DNA of 64,000 bases from Actinoplanes couchii (GCF_016862075.1 NZ_BOMG01000048.1:62001-126000), one strand, 5' to 3'; positions 25,230-33,302 are shown, counted from the first letter of the stretch. Made by a program: numbers and translations. Notes: generated by a model from the letters alone, not told the origin.

Positions 25230-25589
25230 GTGCCTACCTACCAGTACGCCTGCACCGAGTGCGGTGAGCAGCTCGAAGCCGTGCAGTCCTTCTCCGACCC
25301 CGCACTCACCGAGTGCCCCAACTGCCAGGGCAAACTCCGCAAGGTGTTCAACTCGGTCGGCATCGTCTTCAAGGGTTCCGGCTTCTACCGCAACGACTCC
25401 CGCTCCGGCAGCGTGAGCGCCGAGAAGTCCGCGGCATCTTCCGACACCCCCACGAAGAAGCCGGACGCAACCCCCGCGTCCACCTCATCCACGTCGTCGT
25501 CGACCTCGTCAGGTTCGTCAACGTCCTCCACGACGTCGTCGTCCTCGTCGTCATCAGGCAGCAGCACCAAAACCGCAGCTGCTTCCTGA
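25230..25589 (+). CDS. FmdB family zinc-ribbon protein (Ruc-like)
   Basis: 119 residues from GTG 25230 behind GGAGGG. The N-terminal zinc ribbon is PTYQYACTECGEQ and TECPNCQGKLRKV (two CxxC pairs), then VGIVFKGSGFYRND, the FmdB signature. The second half is a disordered Ser/Thr tail. The M. tuberculosis homologue Rv0991c (Ruc) is a redox-regulated chaperone and, as I recall, belongs to the HrcA heat-shock regulon. The CIRCE-like element upstream agrees with that. It follows the cyclo-ligase gene as in that species. Confidence 0.9.
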   Translation: MPTYQYACTECGEQLEAVQSFSDPALTECPNCQGKLRKVFNSVGIVFKGSGFYRNDSRSGSVSAEKSAASSDTPTKKPDATPASTSSTSSSTSSGSSTSSTTSSSSSSSGSSTKTAAAS

Positions 25590-25621
25590 CACGAGGCCAC
25601 ACCACAGCTCAACCAGACTCC

Positions 25622-25657
25622 CTACGCGCCGAGCCGGACTTCCGGCCCGGCGCGTAG
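25622..25657 (+). terminator. terminator hairpin after the FmdB-family gene
   Basis: A 16-bp stem (CTACGCGCCGAGCCGG with its near-perfect complement, one mismatch) and ACTT loop, 33 bp after the stop codon. Confidence 0.65.
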
Positions 25658-25679
25658 TCGTTGTGCCTCGTCAGTCCCA

Positions 25680-26035
25680 CGCCCGGCCCAGGCCCACCCT
25701 TCGCCCTCGCTGGTCTCGCCCTCGCTGGCCCTGCCCTTACCGCCTCTCCCTTACCCCTGCCTTCCTACTTTCCCGCCTTCCTGACCTCCTGCCCTCCTGA
25801 CCTGCAGCCCTCCCGCCTTCCAGCCCGTCTGCCCTTCCACTCTCCTGCCCTCCTGCCCTTCCGCTCTCCTGCCCTCCTGCCCTTCCGCTCTTCCGCCCTT
25901 CCGCTCTCCTGTCCTCCTGCCCTTCCGCCCTTCCGCCCTCACGCCCTCACGCCCTCACGCCCTCACGCCCTCACGCCCTCACGCCCTCACGCCCTTCAAT
26001 GCTTCTGCCCTCCAGCCCTTCCGCCTTTCCCGTCT
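25680..26035. repeat. pyrimidine-rich tract with nested tandem repeats
   Basis: The plus strand is overwhelmingly C/T with isolated G/A. It includes an imperfect 24-bp repeat (CTCTCCTGCCCTCCTGCCC and variants, about 25840-25925). No gene is supported on either strand. Confidence 0.8.
25936..25991. repeat. seven perfect copies of CCCTCACG
   Basis: An 8-bp unit repeated seven times without change, a candidate variable-number tandem repeat. Confidence 0.95.
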
Positions 26036-26246
26036 GCGCCCTTCCCTCCCACCTCGTGGAGCGGGCCTGCCTCCGCCGGATTCATTCGCCTTGTCATCAG
26101 CAACGGCCATACCAAGATCTGCTGCAATTTCCGCCGATATCCACAGCGCCCGGTTGTCCACAGGCTCACGCCCACGGCGCTTCGCGGAGTCCTAACGTTC
26201 GACCTCCACGGCGTCCGCTGACGAAGCGACAGATCCTGGAGGTCAG

Positions 26247-26783
26247 ATGTCCCGAGCATCCCCGGCAGAACGCGACGAGCGCCTGGACCCGGTCCGCTGG
26301 CACCGCCCGACCCGCGGCACCACATTGCGCCTGATCTCGGTGGCAGTGTTGTTGCTCACAGCAGCCGCAGTCCTCTGGTTCAAGCCGGCCACCTGCACCC
26401 CGCTCCTGACCGCCCCAGGCCCGACAGCGTCCAGCACAGGCAAGGCAGCACCCCAGTCCTCCACCCAGAACCAGGCCCGAGACCAAACCGAAGGAAAGCC
26501 AGCAGCCCGAGCGATCCCATCGGGCAGCGTCGGCGTACCGATCCGCTTGGCCGACCCGACAGCCCTGTCCGTGGTCCGCCCCGGAAACCGAGTAGATCTC
26601 CTGCGGTTGGAGTCGGACAAGGACAGAACCACCCCGGTAGCCAACGCAGCCCTGGTCCTGGAGGTGACCGGAGCCGACGACCCGGTGTTAGGCGGCCTCC
26701 TGCTGGCCTTGGCCCCCGAGGAGGCCAAACAGGCAATAGCCACCACCGGTCGAGGCTTCGCCATCGTGATCCGCCCGAGCTGA
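26247..26783 (+). CDS. SAF/RcpC (CpaB-like) domain membrane protein
   Basis: 178 residues; GGAGG lies 4 nt before the ATG. A basic cytoplasmic head is followed by one transmembrane segment (about residues 28-46), a Thr/Ser/Gln-rich linker, and a C-terminal domain. That domain starts SVGVPIRLADPTALSVVRPG and contains NRVDLLRLE and LLALAPEEAKQAIATTG, matching the C-terminal half of CpaB/RcpC-type Flp-pilus proteins. No other pilus gene is nearby, so the pilus role is doubtful. Similar single-domain genes follow fmdB in many actinobacteria. Confidence 0.75.
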   Translation: MSRASPAERDERLDPVRWHRPTRGTTLRLISVAVLLLTAAAVLWFKPATCTPLLTAPGPTASSTGKAAPQSSTQNQARDQTEGKPAARAIPSGSVGVPIRLADPTALSVVRPGNRVDLLRLESDKDRTTPVANAALVLEVTGADDPVLGGLLLALAPEEAKQAIATTGRGFAIVIRPS

Positions 26784-26823
26784 CACCCGCCACCCACCCC
26801 CACAAGCTGGCACCCGCCACCCA
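26778..26823 (+). repeat. tandem duplication spanning the stop codon of the SAF gene
   Basis: AGCTGACACCCGCCACCCA (last codon and TGA stop) recurs 27 bp later as AGCTGGCACCCGCCACCCA. Confidence 0.75.
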
Positions 26824-26868
26824 AGTAGGACACGACCGTCCACGCCGATCAGGTGAGGCAGGCCGGGC

Positions 26869-26953
26869 CGGCGCAGCGGGCAGGGCGGCGCAGCGGGCAG
26901 GGCGGCGCAGCGGGCAGGGCGGCGCAGCGGGCAGGGCGGCGCAGCGGGCAGGT
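26869..26953. repeat. five copies of a 17-bp unit
   Basis: CGGCGCAGCGGGCAGGG repeated five times head to tail, with the last base of the final copy changed. Confidence 0.95.
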
Positions 26954-26959
26954 GCAGCG

Positions 26960-27172
26960 GGGCTGGGCCGGCGCAGCGGGCAGGTGCAGCGCAGCGCAGC
27001 AGGGCCGAGCGTGGCGCGGCTATCCGCGGTGGGCTGGGTGCAAGGCACGGCCAGCCGGGCCAGCGCGGCGGGCTGGGCCGGCGCAGCGGGCAGGTGCAGC
27101 GCAGCGCAGCGGGGCCGAGCGTGGCGGGGCTATCCGCGGTGGGCTGGGTGCAAGGCGCGGCCAGCGGGCCCT
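26960..27172. repeat. tandem duplication of a 110-bp unit
   Basis: Two copies beginning GGGCTGGGCCGGCGCAGC, at 26960 and 27070, with a handful of mismatches. Each ends with a part of the 17-bp family and GTGCAAGGC. A 33-bp unit beginning GCCCGGACGTGGGCGGTG is itself doubled just after (27180-27245). No supported gene lies in 26784-27296. Confidence 0.85.
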
Positions 27173-27296
27173 TAACCTGCCCGCGCCCGGACGTGGGCGG
27201 TGAAATCCGGGCCCGCCCGGACGTGGGCGGTGTAGTCCGGGCGCGACAGATTGCCCTTCTTCGCCGGTGATCTCTGGTCTCCGGCGGGAGGGTGGG

Positions 27297-27476
27297 TCAG
27301 CCCCAGTGCGGCGGGCGGTCTTCGAGGAGGCGGTCGTCGTTGGAGTAGGAGCGTTCGCCCCAGCCTCGTTCGGTGTCGTCTCGGGTCTGCTCGGGCAGCA
27401 CCGGGGCCTCTTCGGACTCGAAGTCGACTTCGCGTTCGGCGTCGTTGTCACGCTCGGGCTGGTCCAGGATGTCCAC
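27297..27476 (-). CDS. small acidic conserved protein, 59 residues
   Basis: From GTG 27476: starts VDILDQPERDNDAE, ends DDRLLEDRPPHWG. It is strongly acidic with no membrane span. The C-terminal WGER...NDDRLLEDRPPHW pattern resembles small actinobacterial hypotheticals I have seen, but no function is known. A TACCCT hexamer 7 nt before the GTG supports this start over longer readings. It is divergent from the 27541 gene. Confidence 0.7.
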   Translation of the reverse strand: MDILDQPERDNDAEREVDFESEEAPVLPEQTRDDTERGWGERSYSNDDRLLEDRPPHWG

Positions 27477-27483
27477 GTCTATG

Positions 27484-27489
27484 AGGGTA
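27484..27489 (-). promoter_or_regulatory. leaderless-type -10 element TACCCT
   Basis: Minus-strand TACCCT, 7 nt before the GTG at 27476. Confidence 0.55.
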
Positions 27490-27540
27490 AGCGGACAGCA
27501 CCGCAGCCGTCGTCCCCCTCCGGTTGTACCGTCGGTGAAC

Positions 27541-27864
27541 GTGAGTTCCCCCAACCTTCCGGGCGACGACGCCTACTGGCAGCGGCCCGACCCGGCAGCC
27601 GAGTCACTCGGTCGTCCCGAGCCCGTTCCGGCGGCCGAGCCGATCAGCTATTCGGGTCCGCCGCGCGCCGAGCCGCCGCCCGCCGACTGGCGCCCGCCGA
27701 CGATCGCACATCCGCCGCCGCCGCGTCGCCTGCCGGCTCAGGACGACGACTCTCTGGACGAGGCCGAGGGCTCTGCCCGAACCTTCACCTACGGGGTGGG
27801 CCTGATCGCCGGGGCCATCTCCCTGGTCGTCGTCTGCCTGCTCTGCTCACGCCTGGTCTTCTGA
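27541..27864 (+). CDS. Pro-rich protein with one C-terminal transmembrane segment
   Basis: 107 residues from GTG 27541 (GTG 27535 is an alternative). A cytoplasmic Pro/Ala/Glu-rich region of about 80 residues is followed by an acidic patch (AQDDDSLDEAEG) and a C-terminal hydrophobic span (FTYGVGLIAGAISLVVVCLL). This is the topology of a tail-anchored protein. The function is unknown. The last codons and stop are the first unit of a four-copy tandem repeat. Confidence 0.72.
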   Translation: MSSPNLPGDDAYWQRPDPAAESLGRPEPVPAAEPISYSGPPRAEPPPADWRPPTIAHPPPPRRLPAQDDDSLDEAEGSARTFTYGVGLIAGAISLVVVCLLCSRLVF

Positions 27865-28020
27865 GGCTCCCAGCCGGCCGTCAGACGCCGCACGCCTGGT
27901 CTTCCGAGGCTCCTAGCCGGCCGTCAGACGCCGCACGCCTGGTCTTCCGAAGCTTCCAGCCGGCGTCAGACGCCGCACGCCTGGTCTTCTGAGGCTCCCA
28001 GCCAGCCGTCAGACGCCGCA
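27849..28020 (+). repeat. four tandem copies of a 42-43-bp unit starting inside the 27541 gene
   Basis: The unit begins ACGCCTGGTCTTCTGAGGCT and contains the last codons (RLVF) and TGA of the gene. Copies begin at 27849, 27892, 27935 and 27977. Confidence 0.85.
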
Positions 28021-28500
28021 CGACTCCCTCGTGCCAGCTGGTCGACAGACTCCAGGGCCTGATTCCGACTGGGATGCGCCGGGGCGTGGCGACGCTCTCC
28101 GACGCGCTGAGTCGGCGGTGCCGGTTTCAGCGGCGGATGGGGTGGCTCATATCGGAGGGCCACCCGATCCGGGCTGCACACCGGGCGAATCGGCTGCCTG
28201 GCAGGCAGGTTGGACGCCTGCCAGCCAGCTGAACGCTTGGCGTCGGCGGACCGGATCGTGCCCGCTAGGCAGTGTTCACTGCTGGGTGGCGTCACCGACA
28301 CTCGGTGGGTTCCCGGAACCCCGAACGCAGGGCAGGTTGGACGCATGCCAGGCCAGCTGAACGCTTGGCGTCTCGGCGGGTTCCCGGAACCCCAAACGGA
28401 GACCGGCCAGGCGCGGCCCCCGACCACGACCGCAGACCGGCCAGGCGCGGCCCTCGGCCACGACCGCAGACCGAACGGCGTTACCCCGGCCCATGAACTC
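28021..28500. repeat. gene-free region of dispersed direct repeats
   Basis: AGCTGAACGCTTGGCGTC occurs near 28227 and 28357, GGGTTCCCGGAACCCC near 28307 and 28379, and GACCGGCCAGGCGCGGCC twice near 28400-28450. No credible ORF. Confidence 0.65.
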
Positions 28501-28676
28501 GGATGAAGCGGCCAGGATCTGGAACCGCGAACGAGTGTTGCGCTGGACGGCGCGGGGCTCGCTGTGCGGGTCACAGGCGCAGACCCGCGCCGCGGAGGTG
28601 GATGTGGCCGGCGAAAGCCCGGGCCGCGAGTGCGGCGGAACCAGGTAAGGGCTCAGCCTCGAGGGCGGTGGGCTCT

Positions 28677-28748
28677 CGACAGCGACAGCGACAGCGACAG
28701 CGACAACGACAACGACAGCGACAACGACAACGACAACGACAGCGACAA
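28677..28748. repeat. twelve copies of the hexamer CGACAR
   Basis: Perfect register of CGACAG/CGACAA units, 72 bp in all, ending 29 bp before the stop of the DUF2231 gene. Confidence 0.95.
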
Positions 28749-28777
28749 CGGCCGGGGCGGGGCCGGGGCCGGGTGGG

Positions 28778-29254
28778 TCAGTAGGTTCCCCAGACTGCGG
28801 TTGCCCCGGAGTCGCCCGTCTCGAACAGGTAGTAGGCGCTTGCTGCTGCCAGCGCCAACAGCACCACGGCCCAAGGCAGGTCGGCGATCTTCGGGAGGGC
28901 CCGGGGGTTCCGGGTGGTCAGGACCACCAGGATCAGGCTCAGTACGCCCAGTGCCAACGTCAGCCACAGGGTGGTGGTGCCGTTCTGCATGTGGCCGTCG
29001 AGGATCACCTTGCCGGCCGGGGAGACGCGCTCCTCGCTGAGGAGCCGGTTGTAGAACTCGGTTCCGGAGAGCTTGGTGATCAGGGCCGCCACCGGAGCGA
29101 CCACTGCCAGCAGTGCTACGGCCCAGCCGATCTTCGGGCGCCACGCCGGGACGAAACCGTAGACGACTGCGCCCAGGCCGAGCAGGGGCACGAAGATGAC
29201 GGCGGCGTGCAGCACGAGGATGTGTACCGGTAAGCCGTTGACCTGATCTAACAC
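28778..29254 (-). CDS. DUF2231 family integral membrane protein
   Basis: 158 residues from GTG 29254, four nucleotides after AGGAGG. Four hydrophobic spans. The opening NGLPVHILVLHAAVIFVPLL is typical of DUF2231 (heme-binding-type histidines near the first span in some members), with HMQNGTTTLWLTLALGVLSL in the middle. The function is unknown. It is divergent from the Fur-family gene with about 200 bp between. The hexanucleotide repeat lies immediately downstream. Confidence 0.85.
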   Translation of the reverse strand: MLDQVNGLPVHILVLHAAVIFVPLLGLGAVVYGFVPAWRPKIGWAVALLAVVAPVAALITKLSGTEFYNRLLSEERVSPAGKVILDGHMQNGTTTLWLTLALGVLSLILVVLTTRNPRALPKIADLPWAVVLLALAAASAYYLFETGDSGATAVWGTY

Positions 29255-29458
29255 AATTCCTCCTCGGTCCGGGCAGTCCGGGCGGACATTCCCGCGGCGA
29301 TCCGGAGGGAAACGCAACGAGGGCCCGGGCTCTAGGCAGCTTAGAAGTCATTGACTACGCAAACATCCCCGGGGCCCAAAGCGTGATCGAACCGCGCCCG
29401 ACAGTGTGTGACGGGCATCCCGGTTGGTGAATCGGATTCGGCGTGCTGTCATGGATCG

Positions 29459-30007
29459 GTGTCGACCGGTGAGGAACTGCTGCGTACGCACGGGTTGCGG
29501 GTGACCCGTCCGCGGCTCGCCGTGCTCGACATACTGACCGGCGGCGGCCATCTGGAGGTCGACGAGATCGCCCGGCAGGTGCGGTCGCGTCTCGACTCGG
29601 TGTCGACGCAGGCGGTCTATGACGTGCTGGGCGCGCTGTCCCGGGCCGGTCTGGCGCGGCGGATCGAGCCGGCCGGCAGTCCGGCCCGGTTCGAGGCCCG
29701 GGTCGGCGACAATCATCATCACATCGTGTGCCGTGGCTGCGGCGAGATCACCGACGTGGACTGTGTGGTGGGCCGCCGGCCGTGTCTGATGCCGGCCGAG
29801 GCGCACGGCTTCGAGCTGGACGAAGCCGAGATCACCTTCTGGGGCCTGTGCCCGTCCTGCCGAGCCCGCCGCGACGACGAAACCGAGGCGAGCAGCAAAA
29901 AGGCCGAGGAGACCGAGGAGACCGGGGCGAGCCGCACAAAAAACGAAAGAGCCGAGGCGAGCGACACGAAGAACGAGGAAGCCGAGGCAGCACCAAAAAG
30001 GGCATAA
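29459..30007 (+). CDS. Fur family transcriptional regulator (FurA/CatR-like)
   Basis: 182 residues from GTG 29459 (STGEELLRTHGLRVTRPRLA). The N-terminal winged helix holds VSTQAVYDVLGALSRAGLAR. The regulatory metal site is in DNHHHIVCRGCGEITDVDC, and a second CxxC (GLCPSCR) provides a structural zinc. The type resembles FurA/CatR peroxide regulators, which usually precede katG. Here the next gene is an MpaB-type oxygenase 19 bp downstream. The last about 40 residues are a Lys/Glu/Ala low-complexity tail not seen in typical Fur proteins. Confidence 0.9.
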   Translation: MSTGEELLRTHGLRVTRPRLAVLDILTGGGHLEVDEIARQVRSRLDSVSTQAVYDVLGALSRAGLARRIEPAGSPARFEARVGDNHHHIVCRGCGEITDVDCVVGRRPCLMPAEAHGFELDEAEITFWGLCPSCRARRDDETEASSKKAEETEETGASRTKNERAEASDTKNEEAEAAPKRA

Positions 30008-30026
30008 AAGAGCCTGAAAGGCGAAC

Positions 30027-30902
30027 ATGACAGCAGACACCGGACTGTACGGACCGAACTCGGTCTCCTGGAAACTGCACCGCGAACCGGTCATGTTCCT
30101 GGGCGGCCTACGCTCGCTATACCTCCAGGCACTGCACCCCCGAGCGGTAGCCGCCATAGCCCAGAACTCCGGCTACCGAACCGACCCGTGGGGCCGCCTG
30201 AACCGCACCTCGGACTACATCGTCACCCTCCTCTACGGCACCACGGCAGAGGCCGAGCAGGCGGCGAGCAGGCTCCGAAGGTTGCACGCGAGCCTGTCGG
30301 CCACCGACCCGCGGACGGGTGAGCGGTTCCGCATCGACGAGCCGGATCTGCTGCGCTGGGTGCACGTGACCGAGGTCGACTCGTTCCTGTCCACCGCGGT
30401 TCGCGCCGGGGTGCGACTGACCCCGGCCGAGGTGGACGGTTACTTCACCGAGCAGCTGCGATCGGCCGAGCTGGTCGGCCTGGATCCGGCCACGGTCCCG
30501 TCGACGGCTGCCGAGGTGGCGGAGTACTACGAGGCGATCCGCCCGGAGCTGGCCCTGACGAAGGACGGCGCGGAGACGGCCCTCTTCCTGACCGTACCGC
30601 CGGTGCCGTCGAATTGGGGTGGGCTGCCGCTCCGGCTGAGCCTGTCCCTGGGCCCGCCCCGCTGGGCCTACCTGGGCATCGCGTCGACCGCGATCGGCCT
30701 GCTGCCACCGTGGGCGCGCCGGATCTACGGCGGCTTGGGCTGGCCGTCCACCGATCTGGCCGCTGCTTTCTCGGCGCGCGGCATCCGGGCGCTGATGGCG
30801 GCGCTGCCGCAGCAGTACCGCACATCGGCCCAGCGTCTCGAGGCTCTGGAACGGATCAGGCGGTCAGATGCTCCACCGCGGCCCACGGTTCCTTCCCGGT
30901 AG
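30027..30902 (+). CDS. MpaB/latex-clearing-type oxygenase (DUF2236)
   Basis: 291 residues. The heme-binding oxygenase family pattern is visible: REPVMFLGGLRSLYLQALHP, then RAVAAIAQNSGYRTDPWGRL, TSDYIVTLLYGTTAEAEQAA and HVTEVDSFLSTAVRAG, and a C-terminal WPSTDLAAAFSARGIRALMA. Members cleave or oxidise hydrophobic substrates (rubber, mycophenolic-acid intermediates); the substrate is unknown. It is co-transcribed with the Fur-family gene, hinting at redox- or iron-responsive control. The 3' end overlaps the convergent nuclease gene by 47 bp. Confidence 0.85.
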   Translation: MTADTGLYGPNSVSWKLHREPVMFLGGLRSLYLQALHPRAVAAIAQNSGYRTDPWGRLNRTSDYIVTLLYGTTAEAEQAASRLRRLHASLSATDPRTGERFRIDEPDLLRWVHVTEVDSFLSTAVRAGVRLTPAEVDGYFTEQLRSAELVGLDPATVPSTAAEVAEYYEAIRPELALTKDGAETALFLTVPPVPSNWGGLPLRLSLSLGPPRWAYLGIASTAIGLLPPWARRIYGGLGWPSTDLAAAFSARGIRALMAALPQQYRTSAQRLEALERIRRSDAPPRPTVPSR

Positions 30903-31743
30903 CCTCCGCGCCGGCCGGGCACACCTTGCGGAAGTCGCACCACCCGCAGAGCACCCCGGGGTTGACCGGGAAGGCGTCGTCCGGCGACTCCCCGGCGGCC
31001 ACCGCTTTCTCCGCGGCCATGATGTCGGTCGCGGTCTCCTCGGCCCGGCGCACCTGCCGGGCCAGGGACTCCTCGGTGTGCTCGTGGACCGCGATCGTGC
31101 CGGTCGGCAGGTGGTGCAGCTCGACCCGCCGGGACGGCCGCCGGAAGACCCGCTCGGCGGCGAACGCGTACAGCGCAAGGGCTTGTGATCCTCGGGCGTC
31201 GTCGGCGGAGAGACCGGACCGGCCGGTCTTGTAGTCGACGATGACCGCCTCGGAGCCCTCGGGACCGACCCGCTCGTCGATCCGGTCGGCCCGGCCATTG
31301 AGAGCGAGCACACTCGTCTTGGCGGCGACCACCCGCTCGACACCGAGCGGCTCCTCCTCGGGGTCGAGGGTCGCGATGTAGGTGTCCAGCCAGTCGAGCG
31401 CCTTGCGGTAGACGATCCGCTCCTGCTCGACGTCGCGATAACCCTCCCGCACCCAGGTGGCCTTGAGCAGGCCCGGCAGCGACTCGCGCACCCGCCGCTC
31501 GACGGGCAGGCCGAACCAGTTCTTCAGGGCGGTGTGCACGCTCGCGCCCATCGAGTTGTGCGCCCAGGGCGCGCCCCTGGCCGGGCTGGGGCGATCGACG
31601 TACGAATACCGATATCGCCGGGGGCAGTCGGTGTAGGCCCCGAGCTTGCTCGGTGTGCAGACGAAGAGCCGCTCGGGCATGCCGGCGAAGCCCAGCTGCT
31701 CGGGGATCGCGGTTTTGGTGGCACGGGGTCGGGTGGGGGGCAC
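30856..31743 (-). CDS. RecB-family PD-(D/E)XK nuclease with Fe-S-type cysteines
   Basis: 295 residues from GTG 31743. TPSKLGAYTDCPRRYRYSYV near the N-terminus and CGWCDFRKVCP near the C-terminus provide four cysteines as in Cas4/AddB-type iron-sulfur nucleases. The catalytic core is LNGRADRIDE and AVIVDYKTGR followed by a Gln-containing helix (GSQALALYAFA). It is expected to act on DNA ends. No Cas gene or CRISPR is present, so it is a stand-alone RecB-like exonuclease of the Rv2119 kind. Confidence 0.9.
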   Translation of the reverse strand: MPPTRPRATKTAIPEQLGFAGMPERLFVCTPSKLGAYTDCPRRYRYSYVDRPSPARGAPWAHNSMGASVHTALKNWFGLPVERRVRESLPGLLKATWVREGYRDVEQERIVYRKALDWLDTYIATLDPEEEPLGVERVVAAKTSVLALNGRADRIDERVGPEGSEAVIVDYKTGRSGLSADDARGSQALALYAFAAERVFRRPSRRVELHHLPTGTIAVHEHTEESLARQVRRAEETATDIMAAEKAVAAGESPDDAFPVNPGVLCGWCDFRKVCPAGAEATGKEPWAAVEHLTA

Positions 31744-31778
31744 GGGACCAATCCTGCCAGCACCCCCCGACAGGATTT

Positions 31779-32399
31779 TCAGACCCGGCCGGCGTACGAC
31801 TGGACGAAAGCGAAGATCGCGTCGGCCATCAACTGGACCGCGATGGCCGCCAGCAGCAGACCCGCGATGCGTGTGAGCACCTCGATGCCGGCCGGTTTGA
31901 GCAGGCGGACGATGACGCCGGAGAAGCGGAGCACCAGCCAGACGGTGGCCATCACGGCGAGGATCGCGGCGGCCAGGATCAGGTATTCGTCGGGGCTCTT
32001 GGCCCGCTGCACGAACAGCATGGTGGCGACGATGGCGCCCGGACCGGCCAGCAGCGGGGTGCCGATCGGGACGAGTGCCACGTTGGTGGTGCCGCCGCCC
32101 TGGTCGGAGGGCTCATCGGTCTTGCCGGTGAGCAGCTGCAGGGCCACCAGGACGAGGAGCAGACCGCCGGCCGCCTGCAGGGCCGGGAGCTGGACGTGCA
32201 GATAGTCCAGGAGGGTCTGTCCGGCGACGGCGAACCCGATGATGACGCCGAGGGCGAGCAGCACGGCCTGGGTGGCGGCCCGGTTGCGGGCCTTGGCGGG
32301 CAGGGATCCGGTCAGCGCGAGGAAGACCGGGACCATCCCGGGCGGATCGACGATCACCAGCAGAGTCACGAAGAACTCGCCGAACAGCTTGACATTCAC
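31779..32399 (-). CDS. MarC family integral membrane protein
   Basis: 206 residues, six hydrophobic spans. Family markers are FFVTLLVIVDPPGMVPVFLA at the N-terminus and VALVPIGTPLLAGPGAIVAT in the middle. MarC proteins are of uncertain function. The start is GTG 32399, supported by TAACCT 6 nt upstream. Confidence 0.93.
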   Translation of the reverse strand: MNVKLFGEFFVTLLVIVDPPGMVPVFLALTGSLPAKARNRAATQAVLLALGVIIGFAVAGQTLLDYLHVQLPALQAAGGLLLVLVALQLLTGKTDEPSDQGGGTTNVALVPIGTPLLAGPGAIVATMLFVQRAKSPDEYLILAAAILAVMATVWLVLRFSGVIVRLLKPAGIEVLTRIAGLLLAAIAVQLMADAIFAFVQSYAGRV

Positions 32400-32405
32400 C
32401 CGAGC

Positions 32406-32411
32406 AGGTTA
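32406..32411 (-). promoter_or_regulatory. leaderless-type -10 element TAACCT
   Basis: Minus-strand TAACCT, 6 nt before the GTG at 32399. Confidence 0.6.
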
Positions 32412-32450
32412 GGGTCCGTCACCCTCCGGCGCAGGCGGGTGCGTCGAGCG

Positions 32451-33302
32451 TCACCCGAGCACCGGTACTCCGGTCGCGGCGGAGACGATCTTCTCGTACG
32501 CCGCGGGGTCGGTGGTGAAGGCGCCGAGCCGGACCGTCTTGTGCGAACCGTGGAAATCGGAGGATCCGGTGACGACCAGCCCGAGCCGTTCCGCCAGCGC
32601 CCGGATCTCGGCCCGCTCGGCGGGTGAGTGGTCCTCGTGGTCGGCCTCCAGGCCGAACAGCCCGGCGTCGGCGAGTTCGACGATCAGCTCGTCCGGCACC
32701 ACCCGGCCCCGTTTGGTGGCCCGGGGGTGGGCGAAGACCGCGACGCCTCCGGCCGCCCGCACCGCTGCCACGGCCTCGAAGACATCAAGGTCCGATTTCG
32801 GTACGAGGAAACGGGCCCCGAGCCAGTCCGAGGCGAAGGCCTCACTGGTCGTGGTGACGAGCCCGGCCCGGATCAGGGCCTGGGCGATGTGCGGGCGCCC
32901 GACCGAGCCGCCGGCCGCGTAACCGCGCACCTCGTCCCAGGTGATCGGCACCCCGGCGGCCCGCAGGTTCTCCACGATCTTCTCGCCGCGCTGTTCCCGG
33001 TCCACCCGCAGCCGGAGCAGCTCGGCGGCGAGCACCGGCTCGGCCGGGTCGAAGAGGTAGGCGAGCAGGTGCAGCGGGATCGACGGCTCGGCACCGTGCC
33101 AGCGGCAGGACAGCTCGGCGCCGCGGACGAGTCGCAGCCCGTCGGGCCGGGCCGCCGCGGCGTCGGCCCACCCGCCGGTGGTGTCGTGATCGGTGATCGC
33201 CATGACGGCGAGGCCGGCCGCGGCGCCCGCCCGGACCAGCTCGGCGGGCGTCAGCGTGCCGTCGCTGGCGGTGGAATGGCAGTGAAGATCTATATCGGTC
33301 AT
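32451..33302 (-). CDS. PHP-domain phosphoesterase (RNase AM/TrpH-like)
   Basis: 283 residues from ATG 33302. PHP metal-binding motifs are DLHCHSTASDGTLTP, MAITDHDTTGG, GAELSC, VFAHPRATK, LFGLEADHEDHS and TGSSDFHGSHK, in the order of the TrpH/YciV group. That group hydrolyses 3',5'-nucleoside bisphosphates and trims rRNA 5' ends. The ATG is chosen over GTG 33311 because a TAGCGT hexamer lies 7 nt before it. It is upstream of and co-oriented with marC. Confidence 0.92.
   Translation of the reverse strand: MTDIDLHCHSTASDGTLTPAELVRAGAAAGLAVMAITDHDTTGGWADAAAARPDGLRLVRGAELSCRWHGAEPSIPLHLLAYLFDPAEPVLAAELLRLRVDREQRGEKIVENLRAAGVPITWDEVRGYAAGGSVGRPHIAQALIRAGLVTTTSEAFASDWLGARFLVPKSDLDVFEAVAAVRAAGGVAVFAHPRATKRGRVVPDELIVELADAGLFGLEADHEDHSPAERAEIRALAERLGLVVTGSSDFHGSHKTVRLGAFTTDPAAYEKIVSAATGVPVLG

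Noticed and set aside
24925..25416. Plus-strand 163-residue ORF between the cyclo-ligase and FmdB genes
   Set aside because: It runs over degenerate repeats and then out of frame through the FmdB-family gene, with no initiation signal.
25751..25942. Minus-strand ORF rich in Arg/Glu/Gly
   Set aside because: A translation of the polypurine strand of a tandem repeat; no start signal and no domain.
25936..25991. Regular short repeats as a CRISPR array
   Set aside because: The units are directly adjacent with no unique spacers, far shorter than CRISPR repeats, and no cas gene is in the window. The RecB-like nuclease at 30856 is Cas4-like only in cysteines.
26853..27203. Plus-strand Arg/Ala/Gly ORF across the 17-bp and 110-bp repeats
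   Set aside because: Composition follows the repeat units, with no Shine-Dalgarno or leaderless -10, and the repeats do not preserve a codon pattern.
28564..29040. Plus-strand ORF encoding an Asp/Ser/Asn repeat protein
   Set aside because: It exists only because the hexamer array keeps frame, it has no ribosome-binding site, and it lies antisense over the well-supported DUF2231 gene.
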